Positions 1-8,518 are shown, counted from the first letter of the stretch. The stretch: DNA of 12,497 nt from Gammaproteobacteria bacterium (GCA_030431185.1 JAUIJO010000075.1:1-12497); one strand, 5' to 3'. Translations and numbers: made by a program. The notes: a model not told the origin generated them from the sequence alone.

Positions 1-120
1 GGCCACGGCATAGCTGTAGCTGCCGACGCCACCGCTGGCGCTGAAGACCTGCGACCACGCCGCGTTGTAGTCGGCGTTGAAGCTGCCGCCGGCGGGAGCC
101 AGCGAAAGCGTCGGGGCGGA
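1..120. repeat. Perfect 120-bp direct repeat inside the Ig-repeat gene (copy at the left edge)
   Basis: Bases 1-120 are identical, base for base, to 535-654. The offset is 534 bp, exactly 178 codons, or two Ig modules. Identity breaks at base 121 versus 655. It may continue to the left beyond the window, so 120 bp is a minimum. Other Ig modules in this protein resemble each other only at motif level, so this pair looks like a recent duplication or gene conversion. Confidence 0.95.
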
Positions 121-3100
121 CACGTCGATCACGTAGGCCTGCACACCAGCCTGGCCGTTGGCATCGGTCGCACCGAAGGTGACGTTGAAGCTGCCGGCCT
201 TGGTCGGCGTGCCCGACAGCGCGTCGCCTGCCAGGCTCATGCCCGCCGGCAGGCTGCCGGCGGTGATGGCGAACGTATACGGCGCGGCGCCGCCATTGGC
301 GGCGAGGACCTGGCTGTAGGCCTGGCCGGCCGTGCCGCCGGGCAGCGCCGCCGGGTCGAGGCTGATGGTCGGAGCCGACACCACCAGCGTGTAGCTCTCG
401 CTGACGGTGAAAGGCGCGCCCACGCCGGTCGAACCGGTGTCGGTGGCGGTGACGGTGATCGGGTAGCTGCCCGGCGCGGTCGGGGTGCCCGACAGCGTGT
501 CGCCGCTGAAGCTGACGCCCGCGGGCAGTGCACCGGCCACGGCATAGCTGTAGCTGCCGACGCCACCGCTGGCGCTGAAGACCTGCGACCACGCCGCGTT
601 GTAGTCGGCGTTGAAGCTGCCGCCGGCGGGAGCCAGCGAAAGCGTCGGGGCGGAGACATTGAGGGTGAAGCTGTCGCTGCCCGCGAAAGGCCCGTCCCCG
701 GTGCTGCTGTCGGACGCGGTCACGCCGAGGGTGAAGCTGCCCACCTCGGTAGGCGTGCCCGATACGGTCACCGAGCTGCCAGTGTTGCCGGTGATCGACA
801 GGCCAGTCGGCAGGCCGTTGACCTGGAAGCCGCTGAAGGGGGCAGTGCCGCCGCTCCAGTTGAAGGTCTGGGTGTAGGGCATGCCAGCGACGGCGTTGAG
901 GCCGCTGCCGGCACTGACGGTGATCGTCGGGCTGCCCACGGTGACCGTCACCGTTGCCGGTGCGGACGTGCCGCCGCTGTTGGTCGCGGTATAGGTGAAG
1001 CTGTCCTGGCCTGCGAAGCCGTTCGCGGGCGTGTAGGTGAGCGACATGCCGCTGACGATGGCCGTGCCATTGGCAGGCGGGGTCGCCAGCGCGATCGAGG
1101 TGGCGGGGCCGCCGCCCAGGTCCGGCGTCACCGGATTGGCCGTGCTGCCGTAGGCGACCGCGGTCGAGACGGCGCCGGCGACAGGCGCGATCTCATTGAT
1201 CTTGAGCGCATAGGCGCGCGCGCCGGTATAGGGACCGGTGCCCGTGGCACTGTCGGTGGCGGATACGGTGAAGTTGAACGTGCCGAACACCGTCGGCGTG
1301 CCGCTCAGCGTGCCGCCCGGACTCAGGGAGAGGCCTGCTGGCAGTGCGCCGGCGCTCACCGCGTGCGTGTAGGGCGCGACGCCGCCCGATGCCACGAAGG
1401 CCGCGCTGTAGGCGTCGCCGCGGGTACCGTCCGGCAGGGTGGCCGGGGCCACGCTCACGGTGGGTGCGGCGATGGTCACGGTGTATGCCCGGCTGCCAGT
1501 GAACGGCCCGCCGGTGGAAAGCGTATCGGTCGCGGTGACGGTGAAGTTGAACGTGCCGCCTGCGGTGGGGCTGCCACTGAGGGTGCCGCTGGAGGACAGG
1601 GCCAGGCCGGCGGGCAGGCTGCCCGCCGTGACGGCGAAGGCGTAGGGCGCCGTGCCGCCGCTGGCGACCAGCGATGCGTTGTAGGCGACGCCGACGCTGG
1701 CGCCGGTGAGCGTCGTCGGACCGACCGCGATCACGCGCGGCGCGAACGGTACGACGCTGTTGGACGCCGCCGATGCCGGGCCGGTACCCGCGGCATTGGT
1801 CGCGGTCACGGTGAAGGTGTAGGGCTGGTCGTTGGTCAAGCCGGTGACGATGAGCGGGCTTCCCGCGCCCGTCGCGGTGAGGCCGCCCGGGTTGGAGGTG
1901 ACCGTGTAGCCCGTGATCGCCGCGCCACCGGTCGAGGCCGGCGCGGTGAAGCCGACGCTGGCCTGCGCATTGCCGGCGGTGGCGGCGCCGATCGTCGGTG
2001 CGCCGGGAACGATGGCATTGACGCTGAAGGAGCGGACGACGCTTGCCGCCGCCGCATAGGTGCCGTTGCCGGCCTGGTCGGCGTTGATCGTACAGGTGCC
2101 GGCGGTGACGAAACCGAGGGTGCCGCCAGCGGTGATGGTGCATACGCCCGTGGTCGAGGACGTGAAGGCGACGGTCAGTCCCGAGTCGGACGTGGCGCTG
2201 AGCGTCGGCGAGGTGCCGAAGTTCTGCGCGCCGGGGTTGGCGAACGTAATGGTCTGCGGTTGCAGGTCATCGTTGAGGATGGTGCCCGTCGCGACCTGGG
2301 CGGCCCCCGGGGTGTAGCCAACGCCGGTCTGCAGCGCCAGGCTCACGGTCTCGTCTGCCTCGAACGTCGTGTCGGCGGTCGGGTTGACGATCACCGTGGC
2401 GCTGTCCGCGCCTGCCGGGATCGTGACCGAGGCACCGAGCGTGGCGAAGTCGACGCCCGGCGTCGCGGTGCCCAGCACCTGGTAGTTCACGGTCGTCGCG
2501 GTGGCGCTGGTGTCGGTCAGGCTGATCGTGAACACAAGGTTGGCCGCGCCATCCTCGGCCACGCTGGCCGGGGCGACGCTGATGTTGGCCTGGGGCTCCG
2601 CGTCGTCGTTGGTGATCGTCGCCAGTCCCTGGCCGTCGACCACCGTCGCGCCCGACACGTTGGACACGTTGGCGAAGAAGGTCTCGTTGGGCTCGAAGTT
2701 CGTGTCGCCCAGGACCAGGACATTGAAGCTGTAGCTGCTGCTGCCCGCGGGGATGGTCTGCCCGGTCAAGCTGCGCGCGACATAGTCGGAGCCCGCGGTG
2801 GCGCTGCCATCGGCGGTTGCGATGTCGAAGCTGACGCCACCCGCCGGCGCCGGGGACCCCAGGCTCACGGTGAAGGTCGCGGTGCTGGTGCCGGCATTGC
2901 CCTCGGTGATCGTGACGTCGTTGATCGACAGGTCGGGCGAGGGGGCGATGTCGTCGTTGGTGATCGTGCCGGTCGCGCTGGACGGCGAGCCGATCGTGTA
3001 GCCCGTGCCGGAACCGATGTTCAGGACGACGGTCTCGTCGGGTTCGTAGGTCGTGTCGCCGATCGGGTTGACCGTGACCTCCCAGTTGATCGCACCCAAT

Positions 3101-3774
3101 GGCAGGGTCACCGAACCGCTGGCCGGCGTGAAGTCACTGCCGGCGGTGGCGGTGCCCCCGAAGCTGTAGTTGATGGTGACCGGCGTGGTTGCGTACTTGT
3201 TCAGGCCCACCTGGAAACGCAGCGGACTGCCGCTGTTCTCGGCGACGCTGGGCACCAGGGTGAACGCCTGGGCCTGCGGGGGCGTGCTGCCGATCGGGAC
3301 GACGTAGCGGTTCGAGATACTGCCGCCCCGGGGGGTGCCGTTGCCGTCGATCGCGGTGAACTGACCGAACAGGACCACGCCAAACGCATCGGCCGCCGTC
3401 GTGGTGTAGGTCCCGCTGCAGATCGTCGTGCCATTGGGCGCCAGGGGCAGCCCGCCACAGCTGAAGTTCGAGATCGGGACGCTGGTGTTCTCCAGGCTGA
3501 TCGAATTGGTGATCGCATTCGACTGGCCGTAGGAGAACATGAAGGTGATGGTCTCGCCGGGCCCCGAGTAGGACGGCGGAGCCGAGCCACTGATGCTCAT
3601 CACTTGGGCGCCCGCGGGGACAGCCAGAGCCGTGCACGCCAGCAGGACCGCGCCCGCGCGGGCCAGGAAGCGCCGCGTGATCGAGCGTCCGCCGCTCGCC
3701 GTTGGCTCGACGCGATCACGCGCGCAGCCGTTCCCCGTCACACCCGCGAGGGTGCCCAGTGCCTTCCGAAACAT
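1..3774 (-). CDS. Large exported Calx-beta / FN3 / Ig-repeat protein (C-terminal part beyond the left edge)
   Basis: One uninterrupted frame runs from the ATG at 3774 to position 1: 1258 codons with no stop. The start has AGGGGA about 7 bases upstream. Residues 19-57 look like an export signal with a long N-region: TRRFLAR, a hydrophobic stretch, then cleavage likely after AVPAGA. Residues 58-164 are an unrecognised domain with C106 and C119. Three Calx-beta domains follow (about 170-275, 279-393, 396-502), each ending in an acidic D-T-x-(Y/F)-E-x-(D/N)-E-T strand and (T/L)NDD. Next come an MBG-like module with C545/C561 (503-586), an FN3 domain (587-677), two putative Ig domains (678-860), a tandem-95/Big_9-like domain (861-944), and at least four more Ig domains with LPAG(L/V/M)xxS and LSG(T/S)PT motifs. 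Such proteins are usually cell-surface or secreted adhesin-like molecules; this role is inferred. The missing C-terminus may carry a sorting signal. Confidence 0.9.
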   Translation of the reverse strand, partial: MFRKALGTLAGVTGNGCARDRVEPTASGGRSITRRFLARAGAVLLACTALAVPAGAQVMSISGSAPPSYSGPGETITFMFSYGQSNAITNSISLENTSVPISNFSCGGLPLAPNGTTICSGTYTTTAADAFGVVLFGQFTAIDGNGTPRGGSISNRYVVPIGSTPPQAQAFTLVPSVAENSGSPLRFQVGLNKYATTPVTINYSFGGTATAGSDFTPASGSVTLPLGAINWEVTVNPIGDTTYEPDETVVLNIGSGTGYTIGSPSSATGTITNDDIAPSPDLSINDVTITEGNAGTSTATFTVSLGSPAPAGGVSFDIATADGSATAGSDYVARSLTGQTIPAGSSSYSFNVLVLGDTNFEPNETFFANVSNVSGATVVDGQGLATITNDDAEPQANISVAPASVAEDGAANLVFTISLTDTSATATTVNYQVLGTATPGVDFATLGASVTIPAGADSATVIVNPTADTTFEADETVSLALQTGVGYTPGAAQVATGTILNDDLQPQTITFANPGAQNFGTSPTLSATSDSGLTVAFTSSTTGVCTITAGGTLGFVTAGTCTINADQAGNGTYAAAASVVRSFSVNAIVPGAPTIGAATAGNAQASVGFTAPASTGGAAITGYTVTSNPGGLTATGAGSPLIVTGLTNDQPYTFTVTATNAAGTGPASAASNSVVPFAPRVIAVGPTTLTGASVGVAYNASLVASGGTAPYAFAVTAGSLPAGLALSSSGTLSGSPTAGGTFNFTVTATDTLSTGGPFTGSRAYTVTIAAPTVSVAPATLPDGTRGDAYSAAFVASGGVAPYTHAVSAGALPAGLSLSPGGTLSGTPTVFGTFNFTVSATDSATGTGPYTGARAYALKINEIAPVAGAVSTAVAYGSTANPVTPDLGGGPATSIALATPPANGTAIVSGMSLTYTPANGFAGQDSFTYTATNSGGTSAPATVTVTVGSPTITVSAGSGLNAVAGMPYTQTFNWSGGTAPFSGFQVNGLPTGLSITGNTGSSVTVSGTPTEVGSFTLGVTASDSSTGDGPFAGSDSFTLNVSAPTLSLAPAGGSFNADYNAAWSQVFSASGGVGSYSYAVAGALPAGVSFSGDTLSGTPTAPGSYPITVTATDTGSTGVGAPFTVSESYTLVVSAPTISLDPAALPGGTAGQAYSQVLAANGGAAPYTFAITAGSLPAGMSLAGDALSGTPTKAGSFNVTFGATDANGQAGVQAYVIDVSAPTLSLAPAGGSFNADYNAAWSQVFSASGGVGSYSYAVA
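535..654. repeat. Perfect 120-bp direct repeat inside the Ig-repeat gene (inner copy)
   Basis: Partner of the repeat at 1-120. It encodes the first half of one Ig module (about residues 1041-1080, beginning SAPTLSLAPAGGSFNADYNA). Both copies are in the same reading frame, so recombination between them would keep the frame and add or remove exactly two modules. Confidence 0.95.
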
Positions 3775-3833
3775 TCGATTTCCCCTGTAAGTGGCGGCAG
3801 CGGCCTGTGCAGCGATGCCGGTCTTGCCCCGCC

Positions 3834-3888
3834 ATGGTCGCAGTTTGGACAAGTGTGATCAATTGCTCATTTTGGTCATTCGCTGACC
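3834..3888 (-). promoter_or_regulatory. Candidate promoter and operator-like inverted repeat upstream of the Ig-repeat gene
   Basis: The region between the divergent genes at 3774 and 4072 has a short AT-richer island around 3840-3892. On the minus strand, TTGATC (3862-3857) and GACCAT (3839-3834) are separated by exactly 17 bases, a plausible but weak sigma-70 promoter about 60 bases before the ATG. Just upstream, GGTCA-TTCGC-TGACC (3874-3888) is an inverted repeat that could be an operator. The rest, to 4071, shows nothing I recognise. The placement is inference from spacing. Confidence 0.3.
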
Positions 3889-4071
3889 CAATGCGCGTCA
3901 CGCGCGCCCCGCGGCGACGTTGGTTGGGCGAAGCGGCGCCCGGATCAGGCGGCGATCCTCCCGACCGGGCAGCGCCATCGCCATCGCCGCGCCGTCCACG
4001 CCGGGGCTTCACGGTCCGGCCCGACGTCCGCCGCTACCCTGCCCGTACACCCGTACCTGACGGAGGTCGCC

Positions 4072-4344
4072 ATGTCGGTGGAGCACAAGAGCGCGCTCGA
4101 GCACGTCAACGACACCCTGGCCCAACTCAAGGAGATGCGGCACTACGCCAAGAACAACGTCGAGCTCCTGACGACGCAGTGGCTGTTGTTCGACGGCGAG
4201 CTGTCCAAGCTCAAGCACGCCTCGAAGATCGAGGTCCTCATGACCCGGCAGGGCGAGTTCTACGACGTGCTTGAAGAGGAGATCAACGCACTGGAGTCGC
4301 TCGCGGAGGCGCTCCAGCCGCCGCCGGAGGGCGAAGACGGCTAG
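4072..4344 (+). CDS. Small helical hypothetical protein (90 aa)
   Basis: I do not recognise a family. The gene is supported by a good Shine-Dalgarno (GGAGG, six bases before the ATG). Its protein also has normal charged and hydrophobic composition, unlike the arginine-rich products of spurious frames here. It has no signal peptide or membrane segment, no cysteine and no glycine before the C-terminal tail, so it should be soluble. It reads as almost entirely alpha-helical, with heptad-like hydrophobic spacing around residues 8-28 and 60-80 and an acidic, proline-containing tail (PPPEGEDG). A small coiled-coil or helical-bundle protein is the most that can be said. It is divergent from the Ig-repeat gene and converges with purD over 68 bases, so it is probably monocistronic. 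Confidence 0.7.
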   Translation: MSVEHKSALEHVNDTLAQLKEMRHYAKNNVELLTTQWLLFDGELSKLKHASKIEVLMTRQGEFYDVLEEEINALESLAEALQPPPEGEDG

Positions 4345-4412
4345 GGCGGGCACGTTCGCTACGTTCGCCGCGCCACCACGCGCGGGCGCGGACGGCGCGG
4401 GTTCCCGGCGGC

Positions 4413-5714
4413 TCAGCTGCCGACGGGCTCGCCCCGTTCGCGGGCGATCGCGCGCCAGCCGATGTCGTGGCGGTGGAACTCGCCATGCCAGGAAATCCCG
4501 GCGACTTCGGCATAGGCGTTCTTCTGGGCATCGGCGACGGTGTCGCCCAGCGCGCAGACGCAGAGCACGCGGCCGCCGGCGGTGACCACGTGCTCGCCTT
4601 CGATCCGGGTGCCGGCGTGGAAGACCTTGGCGCCTTCCACGTCGGGCGTGTCCCAGCTGCCGATGGTGTCGCCGCTGCGCGGCTTGCCGGGATAGCCTTC
4701 CGCCGCCATGACCACGCCGAGCGAGGCGCGCGGATCCCATTCGATGGCGTGGCCCTGCAGCGCGCCATCGATCGCCGCTTCGAGCAGCCCGACCAGGTCG
4801 GACTGCAGGCGCAGCATGATCGGCTGGGTTTCCGGGTCGCCGAAGCGCACGTTGAACTCGATGACCTTGGGCGCGCCATGGCGGTCGATCATCAGCCCGG
4901 CATAGAGGAAGCCGGTGAACGGCACGCCGTCGGCGGCCATGCCGCGCACGGTGGGCTCGATGACCTCGCGCATGATGCGGTCATGGACCTCCGGCGTGAC
5001 CACCGGGGCCGGCGAGTAGGCGCCCATGCCGCCGGTATTGGGGCCGGTGTCGCCATCGCCGACGCGCTTGTGGTCCTGGCTGGTGGCCATCGGCAGCGCG
5101 GTGGCGCCGTCGACCACCGCGATGAAACTGGCCTCCTCCCCGTCGAGGAATTCCTCGATCACCACGCGCGCGCCCGCCTGGCCGAACGCGTAGTCGGACA
5201 GCATGTCGGTGACGGCGGCCTCGGCCTCGGCCTCGCTCATCGCGACGATCACGCCCTTGCCGGCGGCCAGGCCATCGGCCTTGATCACGATCGGCGCGCC
5301 CTTCTCGCGGATGTATTCCAGCGCGTTCTCCGCCTCGGTGAACACCTGGTAGTGCGCGGTGGGAATGCCATGGCGGGCCAGGAAGTCCTTGGCGTAGGCC
5401 TTGCTGCCCTCGAGCTGCGCGGCGGCCGCGGTGGGGCCGAAGATGCGCCGGCCGGCCTCGCGGAAACGGTCCACCACGCCGGCGACCAGGGGCACTTCGG
5501 GGCCGACCACGGTCAGGTCCACGCCTTCGTCCTGGACCAGGGCCAGCAGCGCGTCGATGTCGGTCGCGGCGACGTCGACGTTGCGGCACTTGGCCTCGTT
5601 GGCGGTGCCGGCGTTGCCGGGGGCGACGATGACCTCGTCGACGCGGGGCGACTGCGCCAGTTTCCAGGCCAGGGCGTGTTCGCGGCCACCGGAGCCGATA
5701 ACGAGGATCTTCAT
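4413..5714 (-). CDS. purD: Phosphoribosylamine--glycine ligase (GAR synthetase)
   Basis: It joins phosphoribosylamine and glycine with ATP to make GAR, the second step of de novo purine synthesis in the cytosol. The product is 433 residues, normal for PurD, and complete. The N-terminal domain opens MKILVIGSGGREHALAW and continues to APGNAGT (31-37). The ATP-grasp domain has KAYAKDFL (105-112), the nucleotide-binding IKADGLAAGKGV (144-155) and EEFLDGEE (187-194). QDHKRVGDGDTGPNTGGMGAY (213-233) follows, then the metal-binding EFNVRFGDPETQ (286-297). The C-terminal lobe has GVVMAAEGYPGKP (333-345). The ATG at 5714 is preceded by AGGAGTG about six bases upstream. The open frame continues far upstream, antisense to the symporter gene, but that extension is low-complexity and not protein-like. 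purD is not adjacent to purH here. Confidence 0.97.
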   Translation of the reverse strand: MKILVIGSGGREHALAWKLAQSPRVDEVIVAPGNAGTANEAKCRNVDVAATDIDALLALVQDEGVDLTVVGPEVPLVAGVVDRFREAGRRIFGPTAAAAQLEGSKAYAKDFLARHGIPTAHYQVFTEAENALEYIREKGAPIVIKADGLAAGKGVIVAMSEAEAEAAVTDMLSDYAFGQAGARVVIEEFLDGEEASFIAVVDGATALPMATSQDHKRVGDGDTGPNTGGMGAYSPAPVVTPEVHDRIMREVIEPTVRGMAADGVPFTGFLYAGLMIDRHGAPKVIEFNVRFGDPETQPIMLRLQSDLVGLLEAAIDGALQGHAIEWDPRASLGVVMAAEGYPGKPRSGDTIGSWDTPDVEGAKVFHAGTRIEGEHVVTAGGRVLCVCALGDTVADAQKNAYAEVAGISWHGEFHRHDIGWRAIARERGEPVGS

Positions 5715-5751
5715 GGGCACTCCTGGCCTGTGTGTCTGTCTGGGAACACGG

Positions 5752-5757
5752 ATTTTA
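5752..5757 (-). promoter_or_regulatory. Candidate -10 box for purD
   Basis: The minus strand reads TAAAAT (5757-5752), 38 bases before the purD ATG, in an otherwise GC-rich divergent spacer of 138 bases. No good -35 is seen at 16-18 bases spacing (the best hexamer is TGTGGA). No clear PurR-type palindrome was noticed. Confidence 0.35.
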
Positions 5758-5852
5758 CGTGAGGAAGCGGTAGTTCCACAGACGGCCGCGCGCCGGCTCG
5801 CTGCTACCATCCCCGGCACTGCCCTCGGGCCACCACTGGGGAATCGCCTTCG

Positions 5853-7292
5853 ATGCAAACCCTCCTCGACGCCATCGAGGCCGTGCTCGCGCCCGTGGTG
5901 GGCGGCATCAACACGGTGCTGTGGGATTACCTGCTGGTTTACGGCCTGCTCGCGGTGGGGGTGTATTTCACCCTGCGCCTGCGCGGCCTGCAGTTCCGGC
6001 GCTTCGGACACATGCTGCGCCTGGTCGCCACGGGCACCCACGCCGACGCCAGCGGCATATCGCCGTTCCAGGCCTTGTGCACGAGCCTGGCCGCGCGTGT
6101 CGGCACCGGCAACCTGGCCGGCGTGGCGATCGCGCTGGCGGTGGGCGGCCCGGGCGCCCTGTTCTGGATGTGGTGCACGGCCGTGCTGGGCATGGCGACG
6201 GCGTACGCCGAGAGCACGCTGGCGCAGCTGTACAAGGTGCGCGGCGAGGACGGCCAGTATCGCGGCGGGCCGTCGTATTACATGGCGCGGGGCCTGGGCC
6301 ACCGCTGGATGGGCGTGGCCTTCGCGTTGGCCCTGTTGCTCAGCTACGGACTCATCTTCAGCAGCGTGCACGCCAACGCGATGGCGCAGGCACTCGAGGG
6401 CGCCTTCGGGCTGGGGCCGGAAACGGTGGCCGTCGGCCTCGTGGTGCTGACCGCCGCGATCATCTTCGGTGGCTTGCGTTCGGTGGCGCGCTTCGCGTCC
6501 TGGGTGGTGCCCTTCATGTCGCTGGCCTACCTGTTGCTGGCGGGCTGGATCGTGCTGGCCCACTTGCCGCAGCTGCCGGGGGTCCTGTTGCAGGTGCTGC
6601 GTGGCGCATTCGGCCTGGACGCGGCGACCGGTGGCCTGCTGGGGGTGCTGAGCGTGGCCATGCTGCAGGGGGTCAAGCGGGGCCTGTACTCCAACGAGGC
6701 CGGCATGGGCAGCGCGCCCAACGTGGCCGCCGCGGTGACGCCGGTGCCGCACCACCCCGCCAGCCAGGGCCTCGTCCAGGCGCTGGGAGTGTTCATCGAC
6801 ACCCTGCTGGTCTGCACCGCCACCGGCATCATCATCCTGCTGTCGGGCGTGCTGGGCGAGGGCGGTCTGGACGGCGTGCAGGTGACGCAGGCGGCGATGA
6901 CGGTGTTCCTGGGCGACTGGGGCGCGGGTTTCGTCGCGGTGGCGATGTTCTTCTTCGCCTTCACCACCATCCTGGGCAACTACTCCTACGCCGAGAGCAA
7001 CCTGCTGTACCTGGGCGGGGGGCGCATGGGCTTGCTGGCGCTGCGCCTGGCGGCGCTGACGACCATCACCTGGGGGGTGTTCTCGAAGGTGCAGCTGGTC
7101 TGGGACGCGGCCGATGCCTCGATGGCGGTGATGGCCTCGATCAACCTGGTGGCCATCGTCATGCTGTCGGGCGTGGTGGTGCGGCTGACCCGCGACTACG
7201 ACGCCCAGTTGCGCGCGGGGTGCAGCCCCGCCTTCAGGCTCGACGAACACCCGGGTATGGCCCCGGGCGTCGATGGCGACATCTGGCGCTGA
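5853..7292 (+). CDS. Sodium:alanine/glycine symporter (AGCS family)
   Basis: A polytopic inner-membrane secondary transporter that probably imports alanine or glycine with Na+; the exact substrate cannot be read from sequence. The product is 479 residues, the family's usual size. Characteristic AGCS features are visible: SLAARVGTGNLAGVA (78-92), the family signature region GGPGALFWMWCTAVLG (98-113), YRGGPSYYM (136-144), KRGLYSNEAGMGSAPN (275-290), and TTILGNYSYAESN (371-383). About ten hydrophobic segments can be counted. The ATG has GGGGA ten bases upstream, a longish spacing. It is divergent from purD (138 bases) and convergent with the Ca2+/Na+ antiporter (27 bases). A five-base GC hairpin (7296-7310) lies after the stop, without a T-run. 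Confidence 0.93.
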   Translation: MQTLLDAIEAVLAPVVGGINTVLWDYLLVYGLLAVGVYFTLRLRGLQFRRFGHMLRLVATGTHADASGISPFQALCTSLAARVGTGNLAGVAIALAVGGPGALFWMWCTAVLGMATAYAESTLAQLYKVRGEDGQYRGGPSYYMARGLGHRWMGVAFALALLLSYGLIFSSVHANAMAQALEGAFGLGPETVAVGLVVLTAAIIFGGLRSVARFASWVVPFMSLAYLLLAGWIVLAHLPQLPGVLLQVLRGAFGLDAATGGLLGVLSVAMLQGVKRGLYSNEAGMGSAPNVAAAVTPVPHHPASQGLVQALGVFIDTLLVCTATGIIILLSGVLGEGGLDGVQVTQAAMTVFLGDWGAGFVAVAMFFFAFTTILGNYSYAESNLLYLGGGRMGLLALRLAALTTITWGVFSKVQLVWDAADASMAVMASINLVAIVMLSGVVVRLTRDYDAQLRAGCSPAFRLDEHPGMAPGVDGDIWR

Positions 7293-7319
7293 CGGACGGG
7301 CCGGACCCGTGTGCTCCGG

Positions 7320-8414
7320 TCAGGACTCGTCCAGGGCCCGGGCGTTGTGCGGGTTTCGCCATGCGCGCGATACCACCACCGCCAGGGTCACCACCGTCAA
7401 CGGGATCACGAACCACAGCATGACGTGGTTGAACTCGTCCAGCGCGGCGTGGCCGGTGTTGTCCATGAGCAGGTAGGCGGTGTACGCCGCGTAGTAGCCC
7501 AGGAACAGCGCGCCCTCCCACCGTGCGATGAGGTGGCCACTGAAGAAGATCGGCAGGCAGGCCACGGCGGTCGCGACCATCACCGGGATGTCGAAGTGCA
7601 GGGCCGAGCGGCTGACCGGGATGCCGTCGGGAGCCACCAGGGCAGTGGCGCCCAGCACCATCAGCAGGTTGTAGATGCCGCTACCGATCACGTTGCCGGC
7701 GGCGATGTCGCGTTCGCCCCGCAGCGTCGCGAGGATCGAGGTGGCGATCTCCGGCAGCGAGGTCCCGATGGCGATCACCGTCAGTCCGATCACCAGTTCG
7801 CTGACGCCCAGCGCGGCCGCGATGTCCACCGCCGACGCCACCAGCCAGCGTGCGCCCAGGACCAACAGCGCCAGCCCGGCGACAAGCATCAGCAGGTTCT
7901 TCCAAAGCGGCTGGGCCGGCGCCGGCGCGGCATCGGCCGCAGGTCGGGGCGCGCTCCTTGCCTCGCGTCGGCTCATCAACACCAGCATGAGGGTGTAGCC
8001 GACTCCGGCGGCCAACAGCACGATGCCGTCGCCGCGGGAAATGCCACCGTCGGTCGCCATCCACCAGGTGATCGCCGAGGCGGCCACCAGGACCGGGACG
8101 TCCAGCCAGATCAGCTGGCGCGCGACCACCAGCGGCACGATCAGCGCCGACAGGCCCAGCACGAGGAGCACGTTGACGATGTTGCTGCCCACGACGTTGC
8201 CCAGTGCGATGTCGGGCGAGCCCTTGAGCGCGGCCCCGACGCTGATCGCCAGTTCCGGTGAACTGGTGCCAATCGCGACCACGGTCAGCCCGACCACCAG
8301 CGACGACATGCCGGTGGCCAGGGCGATGCGCGAGGCGCCGCGCACCAGCAGTTCCGCGCCGCCGATGAGGACGACCAAGCCCAGGAGAAGCCAGAAGACG
8401 ACGGAAGGATTCAT
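7320..8414 (-). CDS. Calcium/sodium antiporter, CaCA family (YrbG-like)
   Basis: An inner-membrane cation exchanger, most likely moving Ca2+ against Na+ (or H+). It has the two inverted alpha repeats of the family. Alpha-1 contains VGLTVVAIGTSSPELA (41-56) and GNVVGSNIVN (72-81); alpha-2 contains IGLTVIAIGTSLPEIA (209-224) and GNVIGSGIYN (240-249). Between them is a cytoplasmic Ala/Pro-rich linker (about 150-168). In alpha-2 the usual GSN appears as GSG; whether that affects ion choice is unknown. About ten membrane segments; 364 residues from this start. In-frame ATGs at 8441 and 8423 are alternatives. None has a clear Shine-Dalgarno; 8414 was chosen because homologues begin only a few residues before the first membrane helix. 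The last codons lie 27 bases from the symporter stop, tail to tail. Confidence 0.92.
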   Translation of the reverse strand: MNPSVVFWLLLGLVVLIGGAELLVRGASRIALATGMSSLVVGLTVVAIGTSSPELAISVGAALKGSPDIALGNVVGSNIVNVLLVLGLSALIVPLVVARQLIWLDVPVLVAASAITWWMATDGGISRGDGIVLLAAGVGYTLMLVLMSRREARSAPRPAADAAPAPAQPLWKNLLMLVAGLALLVLGARWLVASAVDIAAALGVSELVIGLTVIAIGTSLPEIATSILATLRGERDIAAGNVIGSGIYNLLMVLGATALVAPDGIPVSRSALHFDIPVMVATAVACLPIFFSGHLIARWEGALFLGYYAAYTAYLLMDNTGHAALDEFNHVMLWFVIPLTVVTLAVVVSRAWRNPHNARALDES

Positions 8415-8518
8415 GGGGACCATGATGACCGAACTGCCCATCGCTGTAACGCGGTACCCCGCCGGTCCACGAGGCGCTCGTGCAGGACGCGTTCAGCCCG
8501 CGGCATCGCCGCCAACCA

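Noticed and set aside
1363..3858. 831-codon plus-strand open frame
   Set aside because: It is antisense to the Calx-beta/Ig gene, is Arg/Gly/Ala low-complexity, and shows no domain; it results from high GC.
5715..7250. Extension of the purD frame by 512 codons upstream
   Set aside because: It is antisense to the symporter gene and rich in His/Gln/Arg; the PurD family starts at MKILVIG with its own ribosome binding site.
7293..7319. Bidirectional terminator between the two transporter genes
   Set aside because: Only a five-base GC stem (7296-7310) without a T-run on either side; too weak to call.
1..8414. Functional link between the Calx-beta protein and the Ca2+/Na+ antiporter
   Set aside because: They are in separate transcription units with purD and a symporter between them; shared calcium theme alone is not evidence.
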